DNA of 64,000 nt, taken from Athripsodes cinereus (lineage: Eukaryota > Arthropoda > Insecta > Trichoptera > Leptoceridae). The stretch spans positions 2,356,001-2,420,000 of the forward strand of contig OX388306.1 in the NCBI GenBank assembly GCA_947579605.1, written 5' to 3'. Each line of letters starts with the position of its first letter. Within the stretch, counting starts at the first letter, position 1. The notes under the pieces are model-generated. The model saw nothing but the letters and a program-made list of their open reading frames with translations. It was not told the DNA's origin and searched no databases. Below are positions 31,117 through 43,030 of this stretch, piece by piece. The translations under genes and the position numbers were made by a program.

Positions 31117-32099
31117 ATTATGCCTTGTTATACTCGCCTTTTGATATTTCTTCTTACCATTTGACATGCTTAAAATATTGATGTGGGTATTCATGCTATT
31201 TAATTTTAATTTTTCTATACCTACAAATTAAGTTTTATTCAGGAATATTTATATCATTTTTCTTCATGAATTTATGTGCATGCTGCTACAAACCGTAATT
31301 CTATCTTCGTCTCTGAAATTGTTATTGCTGTTTTTATTTTTTTAAATTTAACATGTCAAAGGCTCTGCCGTGTAAAAGTGTAAGTAAGTACATAAGTAAC
31401 ATTGTATTATTTTATTTATTTATTTCACAATTAATTTTTTAACACCGAACGTTAAATCTAACCTAGTTGCTCTAGAATAGTTCCCACTTCTTCACCAACT
31501 AGTTTTAGTGAAAACGAGACTTCATTAGTAGACATAAACAATAAACAATAATACATTTTCTATTATTTTCAGAACAACAATACGGACACTTTCCCCGTTA
31601 CATGGCCTTGGATTTGACGAGGAACGAATGGGACAGTTATACAAATAGCTGTATAGAAACAACAATTTTAGTAATGTTAGGTCTGAATAGGTTAGGTATC
31701 TACTCATTATGTTAGACTATATTATAATACAACTGTATAAAAGGACTTTAAAATTTCTGTTTTGAAATTTAATTGTTTCATTTTTTTCTTTTAAAATAGC
31801 AGTTTCGCTGTCAGTATCAAGAGAACGATAATAATAATTATTAAAACAAGACTGTAAAGTTGTAAATTATATTTCTACTACTCATTCTGAATGGCACACT
31901 GAATTCCATAATATTAATCTGATGGAAGGTATCCACACGTTATGAGTACCTATGTTCGAAATCATCACATTTTGTGATAAACTTGCCTTCTGTATATCGA
32001 TTTATTTATAATATTTAAGTATAATAATTATGAGTTCTGTGGCCACGAAGAAAAGCTTTTCGCCTTCAAGAACGTTTGTGCTTTCTTTGGTAGCTTATA
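31117..32099. other. Unassigned AT-rich sequence
   Basis: One 'ggctctgccgtg' non-LTR 3' signature lies at 31361-31372. No exon seen. Confidence 0.4.
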
Positions 32100-32215
32100 A
32101 TCCCCTTCAAGTACCTATGGATAATATTTATGAATTCAATTTTTAAATACAATCAATATACAGAGAGCGAGTTTATCACAAAGCCGCGATCTTTTCCAAC
32201 TAACCCAATAAATAG
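32100..32215 (-). repeat. Non-LTR 3' UTR hairpin fragment
   Basis: CAATATACAGAGAGCGAGTT then TATCACAAAGCCGCGATCTT matches 56647-56701 (and the complement of 27540-27580), the recurrent 3' hairpin block. Probably part of a 5'-truncated non-LTR copy. Confidence 0.55.
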
Positions 32216-32284
32216 CCCAACTACTAATCCAAATATAGAATGGCTAGCAGAATAAACACATCTAAACATATAAATCGTCCTCTC

Positions 32285-32445
32285 TGTGTCAATAAAAGTT
32301 TACCACATTGTCTTGTATGGGTGGAATGCCTCATCGCTGAATTGATGTGTTCAATGTTTATTTGTGATATTTCATGAAAATCTGTCTTTTGCAGATATTC
32401 ATAAACTTACAAAAATGAGCGAGACACTTATTCTTTCTGGATCTA
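32285..32445 (-). repeat. Family C, left part (interrupted)
   Basis: Landmarks CTCATCGCTGAATTGATG and TGTCTTTTGCAGATATTC, then TTATTCTTTCTGG. It resumes at 32668 with CCTGGGTGCTCCACGAC, the outer end of the family. The gap holds an RTE-B copy. Confidence 0.65.
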
Positions 32446-32667
32446 TCTATACTTTCACGCCGTGTCCCAAGTAGGGTAAGCAGAGAGAACGGAACACCCG
32501 GAACAACATAATGCTGTATCCTACAATGTATGTCAATTATCCTTGAATAGGTACCTACTTCTTTCGCTTCGTCCATGTTCTTACGATTCCTCATACATGC
32601 ACGCAGATTTCTTTTCAGAATTCAAGCCACGTAGTACTTAGACGTCTGAGCTTTTACACACTAATTC
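32446..32667 (-). mobile_element. RTE-B retroposon inserted in family C
   Basis: CACGCCGTGTCCCAAGTAGG through TTCGCTTCGTCCATGTTC and CACGTAGTACTTAGACGTC: a 5'-truncated, decayed RTE-B. Flanking ATTCTTTCT repeats (about 32433 and 32662) look like the target duplication; exact limits uncertain. Confidence 0.6.
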
Positions 32668-32709
32668 TTTCTTTCCTGGGTGCTCCACGACTTTCGTTTG
32701 TGAAATAAT

Positions 32710-33529
32710 TTATTTTCAATTTTCGGATAAATAAAATATCGGCACCCTATTTATGGAACTTGTGAGACAGTTATTGAAACTAACTGCACCCTACAAAAAA
32801 ATAAGAAATACCATGCATAGCACAGGCACTTATCATCCGTTATGAATACTGGCAACATTATTTTTTCAAAAATGTGCAGGTTTGATAACAATGAAAACAT
32901 TTTGGAAGCCGAGATAAAACAAACTGCTCTATTTTGAATAAATATTACCCGCAATAAATAACATTGTATTATGTATTCAAAAATAAAATAAAAATAAAAC
33001 AATCGACGGAAAGTAACAGTAAAAACATAAATATAATAATTTCGAAAAAAAAAAATTGCTGCTCCAATTTTTATGAACTAAAAATTCTGAAAAAAAATAT
33101 ATTGGAGCACTCTTACTTTTTGACTACCGAAAAAAGCTTAACAATGATATGCAAATTTTGACAAAAAATTGGTTCATTTTTTTGTTAATGTATATATAAT
33201 AAATCATTTTTTGAATTCGTTTATGTTTGCAGTAGTAGAAAATACAATAAATTTACTTTTGCTTTCGTTTTATTGAGATGTTTTTTTGGTGGTTGTGTTG
33301 CAATGCGGTAGCCAGCTGACACTATTGAGTTGATAAAAACGAATGAGAAGAAATAAGTTGGATGCAAAAGTTGTTGTTTATAACTTTCTCGATTTCTGGT
33401 TCATTGCAATGTAGAAAAAAATTGTTGGACGATAAAAATGTATGTAAACAATGAATTATTTATTTATTAAAAGTAAAAACGATATGAGCTTTTTACATAA
33501 AATGATAAAGATACAAATCAACCTTTTCT
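32710..33529. other. Unassigned AT-rich sequence
   Basis: Nothing recognisable on either strand. Confidence 0.45.
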
Positions 33530-33531
33530 TG

Positions 33532-33775
33532 CGTTCTGTGGAGCATCTGGCAAAGAATTCGTCATCCACTCTTTTCCATAAGTGTCCTTTAAAAAGCAGG
33601 TGTTCGAAAAATAAAGATATTCTACATCTGAAATTCAGCGATGAGGTTTCCCACAAATCCTGAAATATATCTTATTTTTTTTGTTGGCACGGAGAGAACA
33701 GCTTGCATGTTTATAACATGCAGCTGGTCTGCTGGCTATCTCACATGTGGAACATGCCGTTATGTACCTAATAGT
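33532..33775 (+). repeat. Family C, near full length
   Basis: Plus-oriented: GTGGAGCATCTGGCAAAGAA, AAAAGCAGGTGTTCGAAAAA, AATTCAGCGATGAGGTTTCC, TAACATGCAGCTGGTCTGCT and GGAACATGCCGTTATG. Defines the family order with the copies at 21247 and 44765. Confidence 0.75.
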
Positions 33776-34454
33776 CTACTACACTCCCGCTAATGTGGGA
33801 ACTTCGGGAAGAATTCAAGATTTTATTATAAGTATACAATTACACTTGTACTTATTTATTTCATCGTTTGTCGGCAAACTCATGATTATTTTTCTGAAAG
33901 ATATTTTAAAATATTGTGCGTAATACAGAAACTTGTTTGAATTACAAAGATATACATACATTACTTTATCAGCTCTTCAATAACACTTCACAATTAAAAA
34001 GTTTATTTAAAAAGCTTAATCCTAAATAATAATATATGCACTTCAGTCAATAATTACCCGACGACAACGAGTTGAATTGTCTTTGGAAGCAATAAAAATA
34101 AATCTAAAGTAGCTCTCATTCCCTCAATATTCCTGCTTCAAAATATATTTATTATATGATTCAATGAATACACTCAATTTAAGTAGTTGTCTATCCTTAA
34201 TTTGACTCTAATATAAGTATATACCAAAATTGAGGGGCCCCTGGTACATAAATAACATTTTGTTGACATTCAAGTGATATTATTGATGCAAGCCGCGTGT
34301 CAGGGTGTGATGTGTTAATTACGTAAAACCGTCGCGATATATTAGGCAAAATGATTTTGAATCTCTGACTTCCGATCATAACAGACTTGTACCGTCTGAT
34401 AATCATTATCTACACTTCCGATTGGAATATTATAGCTTTCAATCCTCCTGATGA
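33776..34454. other. Unassigned AT-rich sequence
   Basis: Nothing recognisable. Confidence 0.4.
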
Positions 34455-34580
34455 CATATTTCGAGTAGGTGAAAGGGTCCAATACAAACTGTGGCTGACA
34501 GTCTACAAGACTTTGAATAATTTGGCACCTCAGTCACTTTCTGAACTCTGTGTTCTCAAAAAACCTGCAAATAGGTAGTT
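34455..34580 (+). repeat. CR1-group RT fragment
   Basis: Encodes VGERVQYKLWLTVYKTLNNL followed by APQSLSELC, matching the 'RV.YKLC..VYKAL..LAP.YLSELC' segment of CR1-group RTs. Both ends are truncated. Confidence 0.7.
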
Positions 34581-34810
34581 AATCTTTAATCTTTATCTTA
34601 ACCAAGCCTTAAGTCGATTCATAAGCCTCGAAACTCTGTGTTATGCACTCCAGTTCACACGTGTATGTAGGTATATCATATACAACATACCTACCTAGTT
34701 AATAACTATTCAAATAGGTTGACTATGGATGAGTGTGATCAATTGGAATGATTAATCTAGAGTGAATGTTTAGAATATTTACTAATTTTTTTATTGTTTA
34801 ACCGGGTGCA

Positions 34811-35030
34811 GATGACAAAACCAATCAGAAACCTCGATTGGAGAACCATGTCTACACAATGCAACATTGTGTAGAATCTAATCGGAAAAAGTGAGAATGG
34901 TGTCCCAACGCTTACGAATTGGGACTTCTTCCCTCATCTCACTTCTTCCGATTAGATTCTACACAATGTTGCATTGTGTAGACATGGTTCTCCATTCTCC
35001 AATCGAGGTTTTTGATTGGTTTTGTAATCT
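34811..35030. mobile_element. Fold-back MITE with nested palindromes
   Basis: Outer arms GATGACAAAACCAATC and GATTGGTTTTGTAATC. The arms (~34811-34911 and ~34921-35030) are near-complementary around a CGCTTACGAA loop. Each arm contains its own palindrome TCTACACAATG-CAA-CATTGTGTAGA, so each could form cruciforms by itself. No coding content. Confidence 0.85.
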
Positions 35031-35092
35031 GGAGTTGTTCAAAATATGTTTAATTAATCTTTAAGAACATTTATAAGGTAATACGCAAATCT

Positions 35093-35109
35093 GGTATGAC
35101 ATATCACTG
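35093..35109. mobile_element. 17-bp one-ended micro-insertion
   Basis: GGTATGACATATCACTG keeps only the CACTG-type end. It is flanked by GCAAATCT (35085-35092) and GTAAATCT (35110-35117), an 8-bp duplication with one mismatch. Confidence 0.55.
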
Positions 35110-35117
35110 GTAAATCT

Positions 35118-35750
35118 CATAATTCTAGGTAGGTACTTTATCAAAACATTACTTTGACGTAAATCGTTGATTTTCAATCATATGGAAGCAAAAGTTCTTT
35201 GAGTAGCGCGTCTGCATACAGCAGTTAATAATAATATGTAGATGAAACTTTAATTACTAGTAGATCTAGAATCAATATTACAGTAAGTACCTTACTATAA
35301 ATACTATAAATAACGAGTATTTAGACCCAAAACTACTATTATTACATAAACAAGATAGAAGAAGGCGGCTTTGATCAAAACTTGAATAATTAAGATATAT
35401 ATAGTAAAAAAATCAATCAATATTTACATTATTTTTTGTTGTTGTTTATTTGTGAAACTCCTAAGAAGTTATAGAGAATATTATCAAAATATATTTTTTA
35501 TGAACTAAGTAGGTATATGATCATAATTTATTTTACAGTGTTGCTTATTATTTATCTAATTTTTTTTCTATGAATATATTTTGTTTACATAATTATTTAT
35601 AGATATTATACGTGTCATTTATACTGTATTTGAAACTTAAATAATTAAATTATCTATAAAATTTCTACTTTATATCTGTACATGAATAAGAAACAGTTAG
35701 ACTTAATTTGACACTCAATCTATATATTATCTTTTTTTTTTTTTTAAAAA
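35118..35750. other. Unassigned AT-rich sequence
   Basis: Nothing recognisable. Confidence 0.45.
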
Positions 35751-35754
35751 AAAG

Positions 35755-35935
35755 ATATATCTGGGTTTTTGTTATAAACCCAAATACAACCTTATACACC
35801 TTTCACAGTAAGCTACTAAAAGCTTGTGTCGTGAAAGGGGAGTTTGCCGGCACCTGGTATCGAACCACGGACCCCATGTTCACAAGGCCGAGACTCTACC
35901 TCCAGGCTACCGACGAACTCTCATATATTATATCA
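35755..35935 (-). mobile_element. tRNA-derived SINE
   Basis: On the minus strand the head reads GTAGCCTGGAGGTAGAGTCT (A-box region) and CCGTGGTTCGATACCAGG (B-box GGTTCGATACC), about 35-40 bp apart as in a tRNA. A body with CCCCTTTCACGACACAAGC follows. No tRNA cloverleaf with proper stems is evident, so this is a SINE, not a tRNA gene. A truncated relative lies at 19935. Confidence 0.72.
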
Positions 35936-36029
35936 TACATTTGTATAATATTTCTGTTCATATGTAGGTATATTCAAATGTTCTATAATCCGAATAGATA
36001 AGTAAATATGTAAATATCTATGCGAAATA

Positions 36030-36180
36030 TTATATGTACTGCATAGGTATAAAAGAAAGCAAATATGAGAAATGTTATGGAAGCGAAAAACGTGTGTGAG
36101 ACAGGTGTGAGAAATGGGGTGGATAAAGCATTTGCCATTTTACCAACCCCTTAAGGAAAGCGGCTAGATGAACATAATTA
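36030..36180 (+). repeat. RTE-A 3' end, very decayed
   Basis: AGAAATGTTATGGAAGCGAA through CCAACCCCTTAAGGAAAGCG resembles the RTE-A terminus (GGAAGCGAAAGATG...GGAAGCGGCG). Low similarity. Confidence 0.4.
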
Positions 36181-36355
36181 TATTATTATATATTTTAGAT
36201 ATGTATGGTATTAAATTATTAATGTACCGACATACCTACTTATATTTTTTTTAAGTTATTATAAAAAATCCAAATACGAGTAAGTACTTACATCCCCAAA
36301 TACTATGTCTAGAATTCGAACCCAGGATCTTTCGGTTAAAATATTCTATCATAAG

Positions 36356-36356
<1 letters not shown>

Positions 36357-36410
<54 letters not shown>
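36357..36410 (+). repeat. (CT)n microsatellite
   Basis: About 26 CT units, uninterrupted. A GAATTCGAACCCAGGATC motif just upstream (36311-36328) resembles a tRNA-type B-box complement, possibly a SINE end. Confidence 0.95.
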
Positions 36411-36412
<2 letters not shown>

Positions 36413-37034
36413 GTGCGCCAACTTCTTCTAATCTCAACCAGGTGTACCGCATGATAAATTGTGAGTAACAGCCTGCTTGATTTGATCAGTCCAACAAATT
36501 ATTATTCGGCCTCTGAATTTTGTCCTAGCGTGGCTTCTATCACGATCAGCTTTCTAACGATATTATTTTGTGGTTTACGAAACTTCTTTTTTGTCTAACC
36601 AAACATTTCTGTTTGTCATCTGTCAAAATTTGACAGGTCCAATTTCCTGGTGCGTTACTTTACGAATCTATCGAATCTTATGGAACTGAATGTGCATGGA
36701 CGGCGTGTGGTAAAATAAATAAAAATCATATGTACTAAAAGTTATATTTTTACATATAGAGCAAAATATATTTTGTTTGCAATTTATTCCTTCCGCGTGC
36801 TCAAACCATGATAATGAATAATAATAATAACTAGAAATTTTTTAAGATACCTAGCCGTTTTGTGGAAAAACCACCGCGACGGCCCACTCAAGAATCATAG
36901 CACCTCCTGAACAATAGGGTCTTAAGACCGGAGAGTCAAAGGACTCTTCAGGCAGCTAAAAAGAGCCATCTGTACAATATACAATATAATATTATTATAT
37001 CATTATATTTTGTTTTTATTCATATTGGGTGTTA

Positions 37035-37345
37035 AAAAACTTCCATTTCACATTCCTCTCATACGATTATACAGTCCTGAGGCCTGAGTCAATAACACAT
37101 TTTCGCGTCACGTTCCTGCTCCGTTAGCGTTCGGGTGTAGACGATGTTGCAAGCAAGTGTCAATTTCGTTGCTAAGATACACAATAGTTACGAAAATTAA
37201 CACTTTGGCGCAACATCGTCTGCACCCGAACGCTAACGGAGCGGGAACGTGACGCGAAAGTGTGTTATTGACTCAGGCCTCTGTTACGCACACGACCTCT
37301 CAGACTTTTTCCATTCATATTACTTCTCAACGATTTCATTTCTAT
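37035..37345 (-). repeat. RTE-A fragment interrupted by a MITE
   Basis: CTTCCATTTCACATTCCTCT upstream, and CTGTTACGCACACGACCTCT then CAACGATTTCATTTCTAT downstream, are consecutive segments of RTE-A (compare the complement of 44245-44345). The MITE at 37080-37280 lies between. Confidence 0.68.
37080..37280. mobile_element. Fold-back MITE, GC-rich arms
   Basis: Terminal repeats AGGCCTGAGTCAATAACACA and complement, with arms of about 70 bp extending through TTCGCGTCACGTTCC and CGTTAGCGTTCGGGTG to GACGATGTTGC. Spacer about 55-60 bp. CTG flanks on both sides may be a 3-bp duplication. The base composition is far richer in GC than the surroundings. Confidence 0.85.
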
Positions 37346-37349
37346 GTAT

Positions 37350-37625
37350 ATTGGATGATTTATTGTACGTCATTTAATGGAGCATGCATCTCGAGGGCGC
37401 GGTAAGCTACATATGTTGGAAAAGCGATGTCTTCAACTTGCTCCTGAACGATGTTGTCGATTGGTTTTTACGAAGGTCCTCGGGGATTCGGTTCCAGATG
37501 ACGGGTCCTGTGACGCTAAAAGCTCTATAATTGAAGCAGAGCTTGTTTTCCAGCATGTTGGTGGATATCTCAGCTGAGTGCAGGGGTCTACTCGCAGGTG
37601 TTTTGAGAACACTCATTAAGGCAAT
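37350..37625 (-). repeat. CR1-3p fragment
   Basis: The minus strand reads CFNYRAFSVTGPVIWNRIPE, DLRKNQSTTSFRSKLKTSLF, preceded by SVLKTPASRPLHSAE. This is the C-terminus of a CR1-group RT plus its 3' UTR. Confidence 0.8.
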
Positions 37626-38497
37626 TTTAACTTTCTGTTTTACTTTTTGCTGAGTAAATTAAAATAATTACACCACGCGACGCCCTCGTTTTTTCTAAAT
37701 ATTTGACCTAATCAACAAAACTACTGTTTTCTTATTATTTACACAATGTGTTAACAATAAAATGAGCCAATAATACCTACCAAATCCTACTTATAAAAAA
37801 ATGTAGGTATGTGTGCTATAATCCTCAAACCGATTCTGTCATGAACTTGTCAATAATTCCTGGAACGATCCTGCTTTCTGAAGCCATTTAGATAATATGT
37901 AATAGGGTAACAGTTCCTTTATTGGACGGGTATAATTTTTATTATGTTTCATAAAATAATCTATTTCCGCGATGCATTAAAATATTTATCAATTATAATA
38001 TCAACACAATCACGTCAAAATGTCTCTCTAAATAAAAATCATCATACTAAAAAACGTTTGTTTAAAATTTCATTATGGAATTCTACTACCTTAATACCGA
38101 CACACTGAATCGAATTAATTATTTTTCTAGGTACGGCATGAGATATGTAGTGGACAATTACCTTAAAAAAATACGGAAAAAGTGAGATATTTCAATAAAA
38201 ATAGGATGGGACAGAAATAATTCTTCTTCTTCGGCTTGTAGTAGGTATGTAGATCATTGATCTATTTGTTCGGAATTTATCTCCTCTTGCGACGCTGAAG
38301 ACCAGCTATCCTTTCGTCTTTTAGGTGGCCATTCAGGCAGTCTTCGGCTTTGTGGTACTTCGTTCGCGGCGATGTGGGCTATTCTGTCACTATTCATGCG
38401 ATTCACATGGTCCCTTCGAAATCGAAATCAAAATTATTAACCTACGGCCTACGGCCGTTGTCAAAAGACATTTTAGCGTTATGTAGTCGTTCGATTA
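37626..38497. other. Mostly unassigned; solo TIR at 38075-38112
   Basis: TATGGAATTCTACTACCTTA then ATACCGACACACTGAAT is a single terminal repeat of the 27278-27660 element. The rest shows no recognisable family. Confidence 0.5.
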
Positions 38498-40679
38498 GGG
38501 CTTTAGCACACCTCCGCCGCGAAATAGCGAAAGCGAAACCGCTGAGCGGAGTCGTAGTAGCGAAACCGCTTTTAGCTAGTACATTTGCGCGGAACGCGAA
38601 CAGCGAAATCGTGATACCGAATAAACACTATTACGTACGCAGTAGTGTGAAATTAGTGGAACTAAATTGCATATTCCAAAGTAATTGTCCGATATTGGCC
38701 GAATAATAAATATTGAACTATAATCTATCTATACCAGCACGGCTTTCCCACAAGTTTATTACATGCAGTTGGTCTACTGACTATCCCACTTTATCTATCT
38801 ATACCATCACGGCTTTCCCACAAGTTTATTACATGCAGTTGGTCTACTGACTATCCCACTTTATCTATCTATACCATCACGGCTTTCCCACAAGTTAATT
38901 ACAAACAGTTGGTCTGTTGACTACCCCACTATCTATCTATACCATCACGACATCTCCCACAAGCATATTACATGCAGTTGGTCTACTGACTATCCCACTT
39001 TATCTATCTATACCATCACGGCTTTCCCACAAGTTTATTACAGTTGGTCTACTGACTACCCCACTATCTATCTATACCATCACGACATCTCCCACAAGCA
39101 TATTAAATGCAGTTGGTCAACTGACTATACCACTTTATCTATCTATACCATCACGGCTTTCCCACAAGTTTATTACATGCAGTTGGTCAACTTACTATCC
39201 CACTTTTTCTATCTATACCATCACGGCTTTCCCACAAGTTTATTACATGAAGTTGGTGACTATGTAATAAACTTGTGGGAAAGCCGTGATGGTATAGATA
39301 GATAAAGTGGGATAGTCAGTAGACCAACTGCATGTAATAAACTTGTGGGAAAGCCGTGATGGTATAGATAGATAAAGTGGGATAGTCAGTTGACCAACTG
39401 CATGTAATATGCTTGTGGGAGATGTCGTGATGGTATAGATAGATAGTGGGGTAGTCAGTAGACCAACTGTAATAAACTTGTGGGAAAGCCGTGATGGTAT
39501 AGATATATAAAGTGGGATAGTCAGTAGACCAACTGCATGTAATAAACTTGTGGGAAAGCCGTGCTGGTATAGATAGATAAAGTGGGATAGTCAGTAGACC
39601 AACTGCATGTAATAAACTTGTGGGAAAGCCGTGATGGTATAGATAGATAAAGTGGGATAGTCAGTTGACCAACTGCATGTAATATGCTTGTGGGAGATGT
39701 CGTGATGGTATAGATAGATAGTGGGGTAGTCAGTAGACCAACTGTAATAAACTTGTGGGAAAGCCGTGATGGTATAGATATATAAAGTGGGATAGTCAGT
39801 AGACCAACTGCATGTAATAAACTTGTGGGAAAGCCGTGATGGTATAGATAGATAAAGTGGGATAGTCAGTTGACCAACTGCATGTAATATGCTTGTGGGA
39901 GATGTCGTGATGGTATAGATAGATAGTGGGGTAGTCAGTAGACCAACTGTAATAAACTTGTGGGAAAGCCGTGATGGTATAGATATATAAAGTGGGATAG
40001 TCAGTAGACCAACTGCATGTAATAAACTTGTGGGAAAGCCGTGATGGTATAGATATATAAAGTGGGATAGTCAGTAGACCAACTGCATGTAATAAACTTG
40101 TGGGAAAGCCGTTATGGTATAGATAGATAGTGGGGTAGTCAGTAGGCCAACTGTAATAAACTTGTGGGAAAGCCGTGATGGTATAGATAAAGTGGGATAG
40201 TCAGTAGACCAACTGCATGTAATAAACTTGTGAGAGATGCCGTGATGGTATAGATAGTGTAGTAATCAGTAGAATAACGGCATGTGGATATTGGCACGGA
40301 GAGGATGACTATTATGTTTATTAGTGACTGCCCCATATGTGGGAAATTTCATGATGATATAGATAGAGAGAATCTTACTTTACTTCACCGCAGACCCACG
40401 CTATTTCGACGTTTGGTCATGGTTTCGCTCCAAAAATCTGTCGAATTGTACAAATACAAAAGCGGCACAAAAGCGAAACATCAGAGACTGCGAAAAAACA
40501 GGCGGAGATGTGAATGCTTATTTCGTAATCTATGGCGAAACGGTGCTAGAAAGAGATAGATGTATAGAAAACAGTATGTATTTGAGCATGCCATCTCGCT
40601 CTTGCGTACGACGCACACGAACTGACAGATTTAAGCGGCGCCGCTTTCTCGATTCCGCCGCGGAGGTGTGCTAACGGCA
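38498..40679. mobile_element. Element B: inverted copy of element A without retrotransposon
   Basis: Left end GGGCTTTAGCACACCTCCGC, right end complement TGCCGTTAGCACACCTCCGC, flanked by TTA (38495-38497 and 40680-40682). It is 2182 bp and strongly similar to element A, including the GC-rich subterminal region and a subterminal open frame. The array differs in unit number (about 8 + 15 versus 8 + 11). It retains the empty site of the CR1-group element at 38718-38735. Non-autonomous. Confidence 0.88.
38725..40255. repeat. Fold-back array of ~70-bp repeats in element B
   Basis: About 8 units in one orientation to about 39250, a centre at GTTGGTGACTATGTAATAAA, then about 15 units in reverse. The GATGTCGTGATGG and GTAATAAAC-short variants recur as multi-unit blocks (39400-39500, 39680-39760, 39890-39970), indicating duplication of blocks of several units. 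This resembles neither CRISPR (no spacers) nor a centromeric satellite. Confidence 0.9.
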
Positions 40680-40682
40680 TTA

Positions 40683-41060
40683 AAGACGACTTTGCGAGAA
40701 AGTATAAATTTTCGTAGCTAGTGATCTATGATCATTGATCATGACACTATCGTGATTGTTTATAGACCAATAAGTGGATCATGCACCCTACGAGGATAAT
40801 ATCAGAGTTTTGAAGTCTAAATTTAGGGTGATGGCTACATCATTTAGGATGCATTTTAACTGTAATGTGATACTCAGAAGTCTCAACGCAGGGTTAGGTG
40901 TGCAAAAACCATAACTATAAGATGATCCTAATAATACATTGATGTATTGCAGATTTGGTATCAATAACCACAATGTCACACATCATTAGGTACATATTAT
41001 GAAATATCGTTTGTTAATTTGTTACTACTGGCGTCTTCTATAATAAATGGGACGAGGTAA
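40683..41060. other. Unassigned sequence
   Basis: No recognisable family. Confidence 0.4.
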
Positions 41061-41069
41061 CCAGTGGAG

Positions 41070-41680
41070 TTATTTAGTTAATTTAACGATAAGGACATCG
41101 AATGAAAAAAAGTTGACGGTTCTAGAGTGAACGATGCACTTCGACCCATTGTTAGTAATAGCAATGTGTCGAACATGGCTAAAATGCAGGTGCAAAATAA
41201 TATTCTGGAACCGACACTTATGTATGCATGTGAAACTTGGACGTTGTTGAAGAAGGACGAGAGTGGAATAAATACGCCGTGGAGATGCGTTCACTGAGAA
41301 GAATGGTTGGTATAACGTTGCGGAATAGAGTGAAGAATGAGAATATCAGGAGAATGAGTGGATGTGAGAAGAGTGTTGTGGATAGAATGCTCGTAAATAA
41401 GTTACGATGGTTTGGACATGTTGAGCAGACGAAAGAATGACGAAGAGGATGCATTTATCTCAAAAAGGGGGTGTGATTAAGCGCGGACGGCCAAGAACCA
41501 CGTGGCTTGATTACGTGGATCAAATCCTAAAGGACGGCCGCGTGTTGAGTAAGAGAAATCGGCGTGTATGTATGAGAAACTGGATATTCATCCAGGAAGC
41601 GAAAGAAGTTTGGAAGGATATATCTACATGGCGTTCCGTTCTTACTGCCTATCCCTCCTGGGACACGGCTAGATAGTTAA
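41070..41680 (+). repeat. RTE-B 3' region, decayed
   Basis: The plus strand reads VEMRSLRRMVGITLRNRVKN, ENIRRMSGCEKSVVDRMLVN, KLRWFGHVEQ, then after a frameshift near 41430 HLSQKGGVIKRGRPRTTWLD and YVDQILKDGRVLSKRNRRVC. It extends farther 5' than most copies (matching 5395-5530). Frameshifted and not functional. Confidence 0.78.
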
Positions 41681-41689
41681 TTTTCTTGA

Positions 41690-42535
41690 ATGTAGGTACC
41701 CAATATTACTAGAAAACGAGTGTGTTATTCAACTATGGATTTTTCTTATCATGAAGGACGACTTTCGTCTTCCAAACTCATTTTCAGACGCATCAATATT
41801 ATTATCTTCATCCTGCATTGAGACCATAGAAGATTTCGACCAAGGCGATCTTAGCAGGAAAAAAAAGCAAAATCAAAAGAGAGAGTGAAAGGAAACACAA
41901 AAGAGACAATATCACCAACAAAATCAAACGTAAGAACAAACTCACACTTCACTAATTCATATCCTGAAGATGGGGTCAGCATGTGCACCGATACGTAAAC
42001 AAAATAAAAGTAAACATAGCAAACCCGAAAAACAACAACCAGATCAAAGATCAAATAAGTAGTAGTTATTACTTACTCTATGAACCAGATAGTGAAGATC
42101 ACCATGAAAGCCTTCAATTCACAAAATTATAGAAGAGTCTCTATCTTGACGATAAAGTCATAGCAATTAAAATAATATCAACATGAACATTCAATTCATG
42201 TAATAATTTAATAGTCTTGCCGACTGTAAATTACTACGACTTGTTGTTTTTTTATATACAGTATGTATTATGTATATGTTATTAGTTGTAAGAGCTGTGC
42301 CTCGATACAGTAGATAATTAGGACAAAATCCATCGCTTACATTGTATCAAAATCCCTACTTTTAAAATAAACAATATACAGTAAACTTAGTGATGTGAGA
42401 AGAGAAAATTCTCCAAAGAAATATCTCGACAACGAGAAATTTCTCTGAGAATTTCTCCTCTGATGGACGAGAAATTTCTCTCCATAATTTTTCTTAGTGG
42501 TATTATGACCTTTTGCCCAGTACACTTCGTAGCCA
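41690..42535. other. Unassigned sequence
   Basis: Contains short inverted runs of GAGAAATTTCTC-type sequence at 42440-42484. No family recognised. Confidence 0.4.
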
Positions 42536-42537
42536 AC

Positions 42538-42557
42538 CTCTCTCTCTCTCTCTCTCC
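42538..42557 (+). repeat. (TC)n microsatellite, short
   Basis: About ten TC units, adjoining the RTE tail at 42569. Confidence 0.85.
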
Positions 42558-42559
42558 CT

Positions 42560-43030
42560 GGGCAATTATTAATCCCACATGATGGTGGGGTCTGCCATTT
42601 TTGTCTTTCGCCGCCACTCGGCTCTATTCTGTGCGTCCTCCGGGGAAGCTCCGCAGTCTCTCATGTCTTGCTTCACAACCTCGCGCCACCTCCGCTTGGG
42701 TCTTCCTCGGGATCTACTACCAGGGGCAACCAATGACTGTGCCCTGTTACCTATGTATTCGGGAGGTCTTCTACTCACATGCCCGTACCACCGTAATCTG
42801 CTTTCCTGAATTTTGTCGGATACGTCACGTACACCTAGACTTCCACGTATGTACGTATTACGGATTCTGTCTAGCCTGGTGACGCCGCACATCCATCTCA
42901 ACATTTTCATTTCAGCTGTTTGGACAGCACGGACATGTCTCAAAGAGGTATTCCAGGTTTCTGATCCGTAAGTAAGTACAGGCCGGATAACGCTTTTGTA
43001 TATAAGACCCTTTAGCTTGACAGGCATTCT
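42560..43030 (-). pseudogene. RTE-clade ORF2 C-terminus (second family)
   Basis: A 152-codon open frame on the minus strand: LKGLIYKSVIRPVLTYGSET, EMKMLRWMCGVTRLDRIRN, ESRLRWYGHVSRRP, then GSRSRGRPKRRWREVVKQDM and AEWRRKTKMADP. This is the C-terminus of an RTE-clade (BovB-like) endonuclease/RT, different from RTE-A/B. Truncated upstream of the RT catalytic region, so inactive. Open frame intact, suggesting a younger insertion. Confidence 0.82.
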
